Part shown: positions 23,860-36,536 of the stretch, piece after piece
Layout: every line of letters starts with the position of its first letter
How positions within the stretch are numbered: the stretch's first letter is position 1
Assembly (NCBI RefSeq): GCF_029227915.1
Contig: NC_079888.1
Span: 18,392,001-18,456,000, forward strand
Length of the DNA stretch: 64,000 bases
Direction: 5' to 3'
Source: Hydractinia symbiolongicarpus
Lineage: Eukaryota; Cnidaria; Hydrozoa; Anthoathecata; Hydractiniidae
Notes under the pieces: model-generated
Database searches by the model: none
Told to the model about the DNA's origin: nothing
What the model saw: only the letters and a program-made list of their open reading frames with translations
Position numbers and translations under genes: made by a program

Positions 23860-25656
23860 AGTATAATTTCAAATTTTATTAAATGATATAGTTGCGAGCC
23901 TTTCACTCCACCTTCATCGATAGATTCACGAGACACAACGACATCAAGATTCGTATAAAAACATTAAAGTTTTGTTTTGCGTTAGATGGTGAAATTGGAG
24001 ATGCTAGAATCCATTTTTAAACAAGTTATTCGTATTCAATAATATGTTTGGAAATAATAACTTTAACAACAACAACGACAATAACAGCAAAGGAAATAAA
24101 TTTACAAAAAAAGTACAAACCTTTTCAAACCAGTTGATGTAAAGCAAACATGATAGAAAAATATTATTTTATACTTAAGAAATAAATTTACCGTGTCAAC
24201 TTTTCTCCAATGATTAGTTTTTCACACTGTAATTAAAACATGTCTATTTTAGTTTGGTAGGTTAACTTATAACAATAAAAATAATTACTGTCGATAGATC
24301 TTCGACATTGTTGTGGTAATAAAAACAAAACTTCTTTTAATGTGAGCTGATCGCTCAAGAATGTGATAAAAATGAACTGACAGTAGCAAACAAACACCCA
24401 ATGCGGAGAGTTACACTCTCCTCCATTGAGGTTTTTTCTTTTTATTCTTTAGAATGAGGGGAATCCCACGAAAAGTGTACGTTTTTGTAAAGCGTTTGTA
24501 TACGAAGGCTCGGAATGGTTCACAAAAAAAAGAAAAAAGTTTAAAAACATGCTTAGTTTACTAACTTTCCGGTTTTTTTGTTCTATAAAAAGGAGCACAC
24601 AGATGTGGAAATAATCCCAAAGCTATGGAGATTTTCTCAAAGCAGACGTTTTGATAAGGTCGAAAAAATGTTTTTTTTTTAAATAATTTAAAAAACTCTG
24701 GAAAGAAAGAAACTGCCATAGTTGTAGAATAGAATGAATAAAAAATGCTAAAATATAATGACATATTTTCTTGTCCATTCTTCGTCTATCCAATTTTAGG
24801 TCTTTATAAGCCTTACGGCTAGACTTATATATAAATACGCTAATTCAGTACACTTATGAGAGTCTGTGGGTATGTTCCCTAAAAATATATCATAATTTCT
24901 AAGCGATAAAATAATTATCATGGCGTTACGTTACAACGCGAATTTATTTGATTAACAACATTGTTTTTTATTTAAAAATGTAAAACCGTTTCATTTATTT
25001 TTCCTTACCGCCAATGTCAAAAATGCAACCGGAACAAATCATTTTGATAAGTATACTGTCTTCGACTAAAATAAAAAGGTCTTAGATAAAATATCATAGC
25101 GGTAAATTATCTATACGGATATTTTGCTAAATACAGTATTTTCCACCCGATTTGTCATTCCACAAAGGGTGTTTGGTTGGAAAAAAATACAGGCTGTCAA
25201 GCTGTTTGCCCACACTCTAAATTTATATTCAAAGTTTTCAATACACTAAGGAATTTACCTAGCCGCATTCTCAGAGCAAATAGCATAAGAATCACACAAC
25301 CATCCAAGAATTATGTGACTTGCTACACAACCAGGTATTTTCCCTTTTACCAAAATGTAAAATTAAGGAATAAAGGTAGTTAAAAATCACAAGTAATATA
25401 TAGATGGTATGCTAGCTAGGATAATTCCAGATCAAAAATCGAAATTACCTCTTGGTCCCTATAGCTAAGTTATTAAAACATTAAAATGCATGCATATATA
25501 TACGTGTATATGTGATAAAGATACAACAAAGATGCAACTAAATTTTAAAAACACACAAAAATGAAACTGATGATTAACCGTGTAAAACCAACCCATCTTC
25601 GCGTACTTGCGTATTCTGGCGATCTTGTAGACGCTTCTGGTAAAACAGAACGTCGA
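23860..25656. other. AT-rich non-coding stretch
   Basis: No gene seen. A small perfect hairpin, GGAGAGT/ACTCTCC with a TAC loop, is at about 24405-24421. Its function is unknown. Confidence 0.4.
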
Positions 25657-25815
25657 TGTTGTACTTTGTAATGGTTTTTTTAGGGAGGAGAGTGAGAGAC
25701 ATCACAACACTTTCGTTATCATTTTACAACTCTCTATCCACGTAAAATTAGTTTTTGTTTATAAGCACTTCGTGTTGGTGTACTCTCCATCGTAGGTGTA
25801 CTTTACTTCATAACA
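25657..25815 (-). repeat. 3' LTR of the Ty3/Gypsy element
   Basis: Starts TGTTATGAAG and ends TACAACA on the minus strand. It aligns along its length with 30106-30261, including the ATGGTTTTTTTAGGGAGGAG / ATGGGACTTTTAGGGAGAAG block (plus strand) and the TCCATCGTAGGTG / TCCACCGTAGGTG block. Confidence 0.8.
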
Positions 25816-28289
25816 ACTTTCTCTTTGCTTTATAACGAAGTTCTAAAACAAATAAATACAAAACTGCAAATTAAGGTTTGCGTTTAGTGAGGGGTCACAC
25901 ACATATCGAGTTTTGATTTTTTTAGCGTCATTTGTACGCGAAGAAATCGAAACCACCCACCCACCCCATTAAGCTTCATTAAAAAAATTGACTTTTGATG
26001 ACAGCATGAGAAATTAGCCATATACTTTTACCATACTAGCCCGTACGTCCACTTGTCGTGAATTGAAAAAAAAAAAAAAAATGAACGTGGAGTGGATGGA
26101 GAGGCAGAGATATATATCCTGAAGTCTGGATGCGCTGATGAATGGCGTATCCGGACTATCGCGACAAAGCCTGATTTACACAAGTGTTGATCGGAAATTC
26201 ATCGCGACGTCTGAAAACATAGGGGTTAAATGAATGCGATAATTGATAAAGATTATCATTTTATCTATAGCTCTTACGAGAGTATATCATCAAATTAAAT
26301 ATCGTTAGCACACAATGTATATTTCCAAACGAAACAATAACATTTGCCGTGTAAATCAGACTTAAAGTGCAACAAATTGTTTTATTATTCAATAAAAATA
26401 CTGTACCTTTTTCTATCAACTAATTAGAACACGAAAAGTCTGAATCTAAAAGCATCTTACATCAGAACAAAAACCCTCTGATAGCTAGATAAAATTGATT
26501 AATAATTTAACAGATAATTCAAAAATAGTAAACGTAGCCCTTTTGCTGATTGCTGTTTGTCGTATTCACGCCACTGCTTCTGCAATTCTTTGCTTGTCGA
26601 CGACATCAGGTATGTTGGTTTTAAACGTTCTTGTAATGTAGGTTGTCTCTGATGACAGCCCGAGGCCATATCACCCTAGCGCAGGGCTATATCATTTTAC
26701 TGGACTAATGTGATTGAACAGATGTCGAGATTATCACGGCGCCCAAAGGGAAGTAAAAATTTGCGAGAAAATTGCGTTTGCATCGGAATTTTTTTTCAGT
26801 TTTTTTTTTCAGACTTTTCTTTAACCGCAAGCGAGTCGATTGGAGAACGCAAACATAACGTATCTTTGATGACAGCCTCAGGGACATGAATTAACGCACT
26901 AGTGAGAGAATAAGCAGCCATAAATAATGTCAAGAGTTTAAAAGTATACTAACCCAAAGGATGAACTGACGAGATGTTGTTGTAGGAAAAATATAAGGGC
27001 AATAAATGATTGTTGACATGTCGGTCATGCAATGACAATTTTATTTTCAGTGTGTCCACAACGGAAATTTACTGGCTGCGTTTTGTGTAAATGGTTGTTT
27101 TTATTCTAATGGGTGGGTAAGTATCCATGACTCAATCACAAAAATATAGATCTAACATTGTTGCGCAACTTGTTTCTCCGCAGTAGCATATATCTTATGT
27201 ATATACAGTAAAAAAAGAAAAAGAGGCATCAACAACCCGCCTCCAAATTGGAGATTCAGGAGAGTTCTTTATCATAAGGAGAAACTATGTCTTGATAAGA
27301 GTAAGCACCTCTATATTTATTTAGTTGAACTTAACTATTCTCTTAGGAATTGTAGAGAGTATTTATGTATAGGTTTTTCTTTTTTGTTAGTGAAAACATT
27401 GATGTAATTTCGGCGAAAGCTCGTTTAAAAAAATATATATTTTTACTACTTTTTTATGTGATTGACCCCTTAATGTTTTATTTGCTCTGATCTTGGTCAG
27501 AGGAGACGTCCTTACCACCCTAGATGCCGGAAATATGGATGTATGTATGTTAACTTTTCAGAGATAATAAGACGTGGTAGCTTTTATATATATAAAAAAT
27601 TTTAAATGTAGAAGTGCAATACAACACTTCACATTTTCTTTCTTTTTTAAAAATCGCTGTTAAGGTAATATGAATGTATGTCTTAAACCTTACAGGCGAA
27701 TAGACGATAAGTGTCGCAAGTTTGTTAAGGACGTGTCCCCTTAAGCATATATTTTTTTTTTGTAGTTTATCACTGAACATTGTATCCTTTAGCTAAAAAT
27801 AAAAAACACACAGTTTGATAACAATTTTTGCATTAATTTGTCTCTTGTTAATAAATGTCCTCTTCAAATATTGAAGCATTGTCTTGTGAAGAAGAAGTAT
27901 TTGAATAACAACCTGTTTCAGTTTGAAATAAAATTATATTCTTGTTCCTCATTTTCCAAATGTTCCGTTTTCAGATCATTCGTTATCCACCATCGACCAT
28001 CGGCATTTTAAAACAATTATGAGCGAGTATAAGTTTTGAACATTCAAAATGGTCGTGAATTTTGCCACTGCTCAAGTTGAAAAACTGCTAAGTGAGGGAA
28101 AAGTGCCCCCTATTTTAAAAAAATAGCAAAAAGAGGTCCTGGAGACGAGTACTGTTATAAAAACATCTTGATTAGACAAGCCTTAGTGCTTGCAAAAGAG
28201 CACTATCGAGCTATAGTGAGCACACCGAGCGTTTAAAATGACTCTCACTTATTGAAAAAACGCAACGCTTATGAGATATCGCTCATTTG
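25816..28289 (-). other. Decayed interior of the Ty3/Gypsy element
   Basis: By position this should hold the integrase part of pol, but no frame with integrase residues is readable, and a deletion or later insertions are possible. A run of 15 A is near 26067. Confidence 0.4.
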
Positions 28290-28990
28290 TCCTCTTTAGT
28301 GCCAGGTGAGAACTATAAAAAAATGACTTTGTTTATCTGATGGCGTTCTCTGCAAAAGGGTGGCGGCTAAACCGTAAGGGCTCACGTGTGTGTACAGTAA
28401 TGTTTCTCTATTGTTGTGAGAATAAGAAACACATGTTTTGTGGTAAGTTCGTTTTTTAAATTTTGTTTTAAACTTTGTTTGCAATCGACGTTCAATTCAA
28501 ATTTATTCTCTTTTAATAATTCTCTTAGATGATATGTTTTTGTACTATAATCAGAAATAAATCTTTTCAAATAATTTGTCAAACCGAAAAAGATTCTCTT
28601 TTTTAATGTCGGGTCGTGTTGCAATTTTCTCGTCACTTGGTTGCATCCCTTTTTCCTTAAAAACATAGCCGTACAATTTTAATTTTTCTTTCAAGAATAA
28701 ACATTTCTTTAAGATTTAGATTCATTGGAAGACTTTGTTTAAAATGTTGTTGTTTGAGTTCACGTTGAGCATAGATAATGATATCATCGGCTAGCTCTTT
28801 TTATGTCTGATAAAATTATCCTGAGTACATGTTCCATCCTCTGCGGCCGAGTTTGCGCCGAATATGAGTCGTGTGGAACGATAGACTTTGTTATCAGCTT
28901 GAAAAGCTGTAATATGTTTAGAATCTCAAAATCAAGCTGATAAAATGCGCTCAATAAATGAGTTTTGAAAACACTGAACATGTATTGAAT
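28290..28990 (-). pseudogene. Ty3/Gypsy reverse transcriptase and RNase H fragment
   Basis: In several frames on the minus strand one can read, in order: an SAFYQLDF segment (RT motif before the catalytic box), an ADDIIIYA catalytic box at about 28768-28791, an FFGLTNYLKRFISDY segment typical of the RT-RNase H connection, and a SPYGLAATLLQ segment from the start of RNase H. The RNase H TDAS motif reads THVS, so a catalytic Asp is missing. Frameshifts and stops separate the pieces. Confidence 0.75.
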
Positions 28991-29579
28991 TTAACTAACA
29001 GCGTAGAACACGCGCGGGCGATTGCTTGATTAGCGCATCTAACATCTATACATACTCAAACATCGTCGTTTGGTTTAACACTGAGTGTCTCTAAAATTCC
29101 TTCCTTTACTAATCAATTAAACTCTTTATACTTTCTTTCTTATAGCAAATGGATACGCCTCTCTTTTTGCGCTACCGGAGAAAGGTCACGATCACTGTGT
29201 GTTTGACCTTATAATCTTTTCCTTTTCCAATGTGTCCCGAAAATACAGTCAGCGGTTTTAGGTTCGCAGGCACAGTTGCCCGCAAGTGTACTATTTGTAA
29301 CCGAATTCAAAGCGTTATTCAAACCTGCACGTGGTGTTTTTTGCTGCATTGAAAACTTTTAGGTGTAAAAATGTGTTCCGCTTAAAAAAAATTTATGATT
29401 TGTGTCGGCAATTAGAAATTCAATTTCTCCTTTTATTTTTCAATTTGCGGTATTTGAGCCATGTGTGAAAATTTTAGCGTTAGATTTCTTTAATTACAAA
29501 TTTCCTATTCGTTTTTGCATGAAATAGCAAACAATGCATTTTCAGAGTCAGATTCATCGTTTTCAAAGTTAGCCTTCGA

Positions 29580-30039
29580 TGAATGAGTAACAATTCAAAT
29601 TGGTTTGTGGTAATTACGGGGAGGGTCATTTTTTGAGAAAGAATTGCTTAGACACAATTTGTTACAAGCTTTTCCTCTGGCAGGACAAGGTTTGTCAAAT
29701 GGACGAGGGCATTGGCCTCCGCATTTGAAGCAAGAATTTTTGTGGTTACTCATTTTTCGATAAGGAATAAAAAAATTCTTACCAACTGCTTTTGGTTGTT
29801 CCTTCCTCTTCGATTGCTTTTGTCTGCGATTCGGTATGTTCTATACTTTTGACTTCAAAAAGGATTTCTGGTAATGTTTTTGTTTAGTTTCTGCATGATA
29901 ATTTACGAAGTTTGTTGTTAATCATGTTTGATTTGCTGCTTATTTTTTTCGACACTCCAACGTGTTGCAAGTTTGTTGTTTCTGTAACATCAAATGTAGG
30001 AAAGTTGAGCAAGTTAGATGTCTTTACCGCTGTAGCCAT
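29580..30039 (-). pseudogene. Ty3/Gypsy gag remnant
   Basis: An ATG at 30037-30039 begins MATAVKTSNLLNFPTFDV, the usual form of a Gypsy gag start just inside the PBS. At about 29640-29760 a zinc-knuckle-like segment is readable (CFKCGGQCPRPF...CPARGKACNK). The middle of gag is missing or scrambled. Confidence 0.65.
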
Positions 30040-30105
30040 TATGTAAATTTGTAAATAATACATAATTTCTTCTTCTTTTCTTTTGAATTTTTTTCTCAGC
30101 GCCAA

Positions 30106-30261
30106 TGCTGGACTTTGTAATGGGACTTTTAGGGAGAAGAGACAGCGACATCACAACACCCTCGTATTAACTTTACAACTCCCCTTCAACATAAAATCAG
30201 TTTGTGTTTATAGGCACTTCCTCGTTGGTATGCTCTCCACCGTAGGTGGTACTTCAAAACA
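30106..30261 (-). repeat. 5' LTR of the Ty3/Gypsy element
   Basis: Starts TGTTTTGAAG and ends TCCAGCA on the minus strand, followed by TTGGCGCTGAG, which resembles a primer-binding site. It pairs with 25657-25815. Confidence 0.8.
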
Positions 30262-32439
30262 CCCTGCAAGACTAAGAGCTGAAAAGTAAAAGGTTATTGA
30301 TTGCTTAATGAAGTAAAAGTCTGGTGGGAAAGCGCGGGAATAGGAAACGCTGACTGGTTAGAAAATCTGGATTGGGACAGGAATAATAGCCGGCGGAGGC
30401 GATGTGGAAATGTTTGCTTTGTTTGGAGTGTGTGGGAAATAAAGGCAAAAACTTTGGCAAGGCAGTATAAAAGTATAAAAAAATAAATAAACAACTGTGG
30501 TTGTTGGTTGTCAATTTTTTTGGGTAATTGCATGGAAATCGCTACGCGCAGTTAAGCTAACATTTTGGCTCACATACAGATTGGTCGCTCGTGACAAAAA
30601 AGTTTGAAATGAAGCATACAACAAAACAACGATTTAATCAGGTCTAACTAAGTAGGATATGCATGAAAAGTTTAACAGGCTGAAACAACCAAACACCTCC
30701 CCCATGTTCTTTTTGCGGTTTAATGACGTAATATTGGAGGACAATTTTTTTGACGTTGTATACCAATTGTTTTTGACGTAGCGTTTAAATTATCAACAAT
30801 AGAACAAAAAAATCTTTAAGAACGACACGAAGAAACTAACGTGCCATGAAATATAATACAATCATTGCTGAAGTTTTGATATTTACTTGATTTCAAAGTA
30901 AAAAGTAGAAGTATACAATTCAAGGAAAAGAATATCTAATGAGCATAAATTACTTGAAGTACCAAAGTCTCAAATATTGTCCAAAACATAAGAGATACTT
31001 CAGATAGTTTATTTTTGCAACTCTATAAACCCGCAGAGATCAGTGCAATTTAAATCACAGAGGAAGGTATGCATGCCAGGATTCTGCATTTCGTTTTTTT
31101 GACACTAGCAGTGGTATCAATTGACGTAAACTGAAGCCCAATTTCTTCGCGCCGTCGTCCTAGATATCAAAAATCAAAAATTTGCTCTGGGAACGAGCTT
31201 GCCAGGCGTTGTAAACTTTCCAAACATAGGCTTGCAATATGTCAGAAGGGTTTTATCGAAGGTGAATGGGTTGCTAAATTTTTTAAAAGCATAAAGGTAA
31301 CTTCTGAATGTTTTCTATGATAATCCATTACCTTAGCCTTAACCATGCCAAGGGGCTGTGTGTAATCTTAAATGTTACATTGAGTGCGTGCAATGTTGGC
31401 AACGCCACACAACAATTTCGTTTAATTTTCAACGTAGAACTACTGATATCAATCACTCCACGCGTATTCTTTACATCAATTTTTTAGCATTAGAGGCCTG
31501 ACGTATAAGGTGTTGATACAAACTGATGACAAACTGATGACAAACTGATGACAAACTGATGACAAACTGATGACATGAATGTATGCGTGTTTCACACATA
31601 AGAAAATTTTGCTGTCTGCCTGTATTTTGATAATGTTAATTTTCTAGTTGGGGTAGGATTTTTCTTTGCCTGATATTTTGTTTTCATACGTTTCGGAATG
31701 GTGATTTGATGTGATTGTGTGGCGTCTTTCTCTCTGACGTTTTAACTCCTCAAATTGTCTGCACAACAAGAATGGAACATTTAATTGAACTGTTAATGTT
31801 CTTAAAAGGATAAACTTTTCTTAAAATCCTTCATATCACATAGCTGTATGTTTTAGTACTGTTGACTGGCTAGTATTCTCATTGGACATCCTTCCACAAT
31901 ACGTCAGAGATAAAACCGTTATAAAAGCCCGTTTAAAGAAAGGCGCATACTCTGAGTGTCGTTTCTCTCTCACGCAGAGCTGTTACCATTCTCCTGCTTG
32001 GTGCTGGTAATACTCTCTAGCGCAGTTTTGTTATGTGTTGTTACAACTCTTATTTTAAGAGATATCGTTTAAGTTGACAATTTCTGATTTTGTTTCTTGT
32101 GGCATCTTCCTTAACCTACGATATTTTATGTATCCAAAATCAGTTATCCACTGAGAGGTCAAAATACTTTACTTGCAAAAAATACGTTTTCGCATTTAAA
32201 AGATATACAATTAGCAGATTGTTCGAATGGAAGTATCCCGCATGATGTAGATATATTGATTGGTTTGAACTGGCAATTTATCGATGAAAAACCTATAACA
32301 TTGATTGTACGCCAATGTTGATACCATTGAATAAACTAACCGCCACAATGACATTTTTATGAAATTTCTTTTATCTAATAAAACAACTGTAGTCAATAAA
32401 TGTAAAGTTAAAATTCAAAAAGTACAAAATTTATAATTG
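30262..32439. other. Non-coding, with a short 11-bp tandem array
   Basis: No gene recognised. Around 31130-31210 there is a GGGAACGAGCTTG-type end like the CAACCTCG MITE family, with a CGTCGTCC block, probably a decayed copy. The overlapping short frames near 30300-30530 on both strands lack motifs. Confidence 0.4.
31520..31574. repeat. 11-bp tandem repeat, five copies
   Basis: The unit AAACTGATGAC is repeated five times without error. Confidence 0.95.
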
Positions 32440-33592
32440 GAGTAATGAAATGGTTTTCAGAAACTGATGAGCTATCATTGAATAAGAAAATAATTTACAA
32501 AGAGGTGGCAAGCCACCGCAATGATGAACTTAACCTGTTAGGTCTTTGGAAACAAGCTAGAGGTTGTACTCCTCTAGAGAATACTTAACTTTGCAAAAAG
32601 GTTAAGGGGAAAGAAGCCAGAAGGTGCCACTAATATCATTCCTAAAAAGTTAACCAGAAGACACTGTATATCGAAGGTTGCAGAAATCTATGACCTAACA
32701 GGAAAAATCTCTCCACTCGTACCCTATTTGAAGTTAGGCTTACGTGAATTATGTCTTCGGCAATTTCATTGGGATGATGTTCTACCTGATGATCTCGTCA
32801 GATTTGGTTGTCAAATTTTAAAATGATGAAGGAAATTGGAAACACTCGATTCAAACACACAATTATTCCTCAAGATGCGGGAAGTATGGATATAGAATTA
32901 CTCGACTTTGAAGATGCCAGAGTAAGTGAGTGTATGCACTTATGCCCGTATTTTACGAAGGAATGGCAATTATTCATGTCAATTAACGTCATCAAGGACA
33001 AGAATTGTACCCAAGGATTTATCACTTCCCAGGGCAGAACTTTATGCTGCACTTCCGAACACTCACACCGGAAAGATTGTCAAACGCTCATTCAAGAATC
33101 TTGTCAAATCTACTAAGGAGTTTACTGACACTCTTCATTGGATCAGTAACGATGAGAAACCGTTAAAACAGTGGTTGAGGAACTGTGTTTTGGAGATACA
33201 TCGTTTTACATCGAAAGATCAATGGAGCTACATACAATCCAAGAATATGGTAGCTGATAAAGGTACAAGACGTAGTCCCTCTATTGAAAATGTAAATCAG
33301 TCATCAACATGAATAAATGGTTTCCTGCGCAATCTGCGGCCGAGTTGAGGTTGTCGGAGCATCAAATGTCGGAGGTGGAGAAGGAAAGGATCATTTGGGT
33401 TCATCATATGACAGCCTCTAACATTTCAGCGACACTGCTGGAAGAGATAAAAGGCGTTATCAGTATTCACAATACCTACTAGATCCCCTCAGGCACGAAT
33501 TCAAAATGGTCATCAATATCATGGTATACGTGATCAGATTCTGCAAGATCCTCATTAATCATATCAAAGTCAACAAAAAAGCCAAGCTTCAT
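32440..33592 (+). pseudogene. BEL/Pao pol remnant, part upstream of the inserted DNA transposon
   Basis: Plus-strand pieces in different frames give a recognisable BEL/Pao order: KLTRRHCISKVAEIYDLTGK (RT-RNase H connection), a REL..RQFHWDD segment, an ELLDF.DA start of RNase H, an SLPRAELYAAL segment, and a tail of spacer sequence reaching KKAKLH at the insertion point. Several frameshifts and stops interrupt it. The reading frame present at 33592 resumes at 38148 beyond the DNA transposon. The 5' half of the retroelement and any 5' LTR were not found. Confidence 0.75.
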
Positions 33593-33593
33593 T

Positions 33594-33664
33594 CAATAGA
33601 CCTTTTCATAAATGATTGCGTAACTTTGCTTCGTTGCACGGAAACGAGGCAAGCGGTGCTTAAA
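33594..33664 (+). repeat. Left terminal inverted repeat of the transposon
   Basis: It matches the reverse complement of 38074-38146: the first 20 bp are identical, then ATTGCG, AACGAG and GGTGCT blocks are shared. It lies outside the tandemly repeated unit and so occurs only once in the window. Confidence 0.85.
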
Positions 33665-33957
33665 ATTCTTTACTAATTGCTTCCAATATGATTCTTTGTT
33701 TACGCTAACAACAGATTCAAAATGCTGCGGAGATACATTATTATGAGGGCGATATTTACATAAAAACGAGTTAACTCCTTAATAAAAGGCTTTATCTCTA
33801 TAAAGTTACGCATCTTTTGACATTAATAAGCGCTGGCATTCTGAGTTTGAAGACAAGATCTGTGGAAGTGTTGGTTTTGTGACAAGCTTTATTTCAGAAA
33901 TATTATATCTAAAATTTGTAAAAAACAGTTATTTTAATAGCTAAATCTCAGCTCAAT

Positions 33958-36444
33958 ATGGATTTTAAAAAACACGAGTTGGAGATACCAGATTTTGATG
34001 ATTATTTCAAAAACAACATGGTTGGTAAGTAACCTTAAACTTTTAAGCTAGCTAGCAAGAGAAATTTACGTTTTAATGGAAAAAAGTGATTGTTAGGAAA
34101 ACGAAAACTATAAAAAATGTATATATATAGGTTTTTTAAATTTATGTAGATATGGATGCCATTACTCTCACAGAAGATGATATTGACAACCCATATGTAA
34201 AATTAAATGTTACAATGCTTTCAAAATATCCTATGGAACATTTAAAACAGTGGTTAGTATTTAGAGGAGACACTCTACGTGGTATTCACACACTAAAAGA
34301 TGCCCAAGTTAGGTAAGTGATATTAAATTGTAGAGAGAAGCTGAACAGAATTATGGCTTTATTATATTGCAAACACAAATCTAGAAACATAAGAAAAGTG
34401 GAATGTTGGTAATTACAATTTCACAACAGAAGTCAGAGCAACCTCAATAAACTTGGATTTTATAATATTTTCATAGAAAATTATTTTACATGCTTTTTTA
34501 CCATCATATGTGTATGTAGCTATTTATATATAATATATATTCTAAAAAAATATTTTCCTAAATTCAAGATTTTGTATGCATAAAAAGCAACACATTTGTA
34601 TTCAATGTATTTTTCTTCACTTTAGAGTATGGAACTACTTTGAGAATAAAAACAATCAGAAGATTGTTGATCCAACACCTGATAAGCTTTGGATTAGGAA
34701 AAAAGCAATGGAGCTAGGAAAAATTTTAAAACCGCTTTGGAAAGAAGGCTCACTACCTGAAGCACCCTCAGCAATACAAAATGATATGAAAAATCCATTG
34801 GACCTCACTGGCTGGTCAAAGTCTTTGCAAGGTGTACCTGTCTTTACCGTTACGCAAATGACAGACTATCACACAAAAGTAAACAATACATTTGTTGAAA
34901 AGGCTAAAACAATTAAAAAACATTTTGCAAGAGGTGAACAATTTGTAGAAGAAAAATACATTGATACCAGCACAATATATGTCAAACAAGACAATAATAT
35001 ATTTTGTATAAAAGGTATAGCTGCTGCAAGTTTAAAAAAAATGAATAGATGGGTGTTTATTGTACTTAACAAAATTAATGGTGAAGTTGTATTTGCACAT
35101 TGTCAATGTCCAGCCGGAAAAACCGGCACATGTTCGCATTGCTATGCCGTTATGAAACTGTTAGCTAAATGGGTAGTTGATGAATTGCGTATGATTCCAG
35201 AGCCTAAAGCATGCACATCAATGCCATGTGTTTGGAATGTACCGCAGGCAAGAGAATATATGCAAAAGCCACCTGTCTCAGAACTAACCATTAAATCACC
35301 AGATTCAAAAAGGAATGCCACAAATACTGAAGGAGCTTCTAAAAAAGGAATTACATCTTCATTGTACGAGCCAAGATCTGAACATAACAGAGACACACGT
35401 AGTGACAGTTTGAGAATTTTGCTTGACAACGTCACTAATTTTCATGGCAAAGCACATGCACCAAAAATTATGAACACAAATCCTCAGCTATACACGCAAA
35501 CACAATTTGGGCCGGTGCCATTTGGATCTATTCTGAGCTAGCAATGTGCCTTAATGCCACCAGATTTTAAAGTTTACTGTAACATTAAGGAGGATGGAAA
35601 CAAGGGCGACCGGGTTTTGTTTTCAGATTTTACTGACCACTTTTTTAAACAAAATGACAATGTTATCGATAATTATGCCAATGAAATTCATTTAGTTGAG
35701 CAAAAAAAGCTAATGTTACTACAAAATTTAAAAGAGCAGGCAGCTGATGCAATCAGCATCGAAAAAAATACACGAGACCAAGCTAACAATCCAAATTGGT
35801 TCAAGTATAGAGAAAACAGATTTACTGCCTCACTGTGCAACAAACTTGGAAACAGTGGACCCAAAACAGAAAGAGGCTTAAAAACTTTAGCACGAAATAT
35901 AGTGCATGGTTGTGTACCACAACAGTTTTTAAAAGTTAAATTTGAGTATGGACGATATCATGAACCCATAGCCATTGCACATTATGAAAGATACATGAAG
36001 ATTGCAGGTTTCCAAGTTGTTGTGGAAAATAATGGTTTAACAATAGATCAAAATAATTATGTGCTTGGAGCTACACCAGATGGAAGAGTTAACTGCAATG
36101 GCTTTTATGGCATCCTTGAGGTAAAATGCAGTCACTTGTACAGAGACATAGATCCAAAGTTAGTGTGTTCTGTGGCGAAAAACCCTTGCATTCTCTATGA
36201 CAGCAATACAGAAAATATCAAAATAAATAAAGATCACACATATTACAATCAGATACAAATGCAATTGGCTATCACATGTCAAACATGGTGTGATTTTATT
36301 TTTTATACCTCAAAAGGTCTTGTAATCGACAGAGTGCCATTTGACATGAAATACTGGCAAGAACTACAAAAAAACATTTTACGGTTTTACTTTACATATA
36401 TGCTACCACAAATCATAGAGAAAGATCAGGACAAATTGATGTAA
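33958..36444 (+). pseudogene. SWIM/YqaJ-type exonuclease gene, copy 1, nonsense-mutated
   Basis: Predicted exons are 33958-34024, 34150-34312 and 34626-36444 (introns of 125 and 313 bp, GTAAGT donors). Reading phase is kept at both junctions. The gene matches the 682-residue protein described for copy 3, but codon 382 (Tyr) is TAG at 35539-35541. The stop removes the whole YqaJ nuclease domain and leaves a 381-residue SAP-like plus SWIM protein. The rest of the frame (to 36444) remains open with no other lesion, so the stop is recent. This copy is the only one that retains the transposon's own upstream sequence and left end. Confidence 0.85.
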
Positions 36445-36536
36445 AATAAGACCTGTATATATTTGTAATGTATATATATCACTCTTTTTGTAAATATTTT
36501 TGATTTAAAACATTGCTTCAGTCTAAAGTTGTTTGT

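Larger units (their letters stand above)
25657..30261 (-). mobile_element. Decayed Ty3/Gypsy LTR retrotransposon
   Basis: Two similar ~157-bp direct repeats bound this 4605-bp segment: 30106-30261 (5' LTR) and 25657-25815 (3' LTR), each starting TGTT(T/A)TGAAG and ending in CA on the minus strand. Just inside the 5' LTR is TTGGCGCTGAG (30095-30105), like a Ty3/Gypsy primer-binding site. Inside the 3' LTR is a purine-rich tract (AAAGCAAAGAGAAAG). Gag start, zinc knuckle, RT with an ADD catalytic box and an RNase H fragment occur in the right order. Integrase was not recognised between 25816 and 28290. LTR divergence and many stops mean it is old and inactive. I found no clear target duplication. 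Confidence 0.8.

Noticed and set aside
24405-24421. GGAGAGT-TAC-ACTCTCC hairpin as a terminator or small RNA
   Set aside because: A single short hairpin in a eukaryotic intergenic region with no flanking gene or conservation evidence.
31520-31574. CRISPR-like or regulatory array from the 11-bp repeats
   Set aside because: The units are contiguous with no spacers; it is a simple tandem repeat in a eukaryotic sequence.
34576-34625. Upstream ATG of the long exon-3 frame as the start of the YqaJ protein
   Set aside because: It lies before a good acceptor and the preceding exons join in phase at 34626, so these codons are intron sequence.
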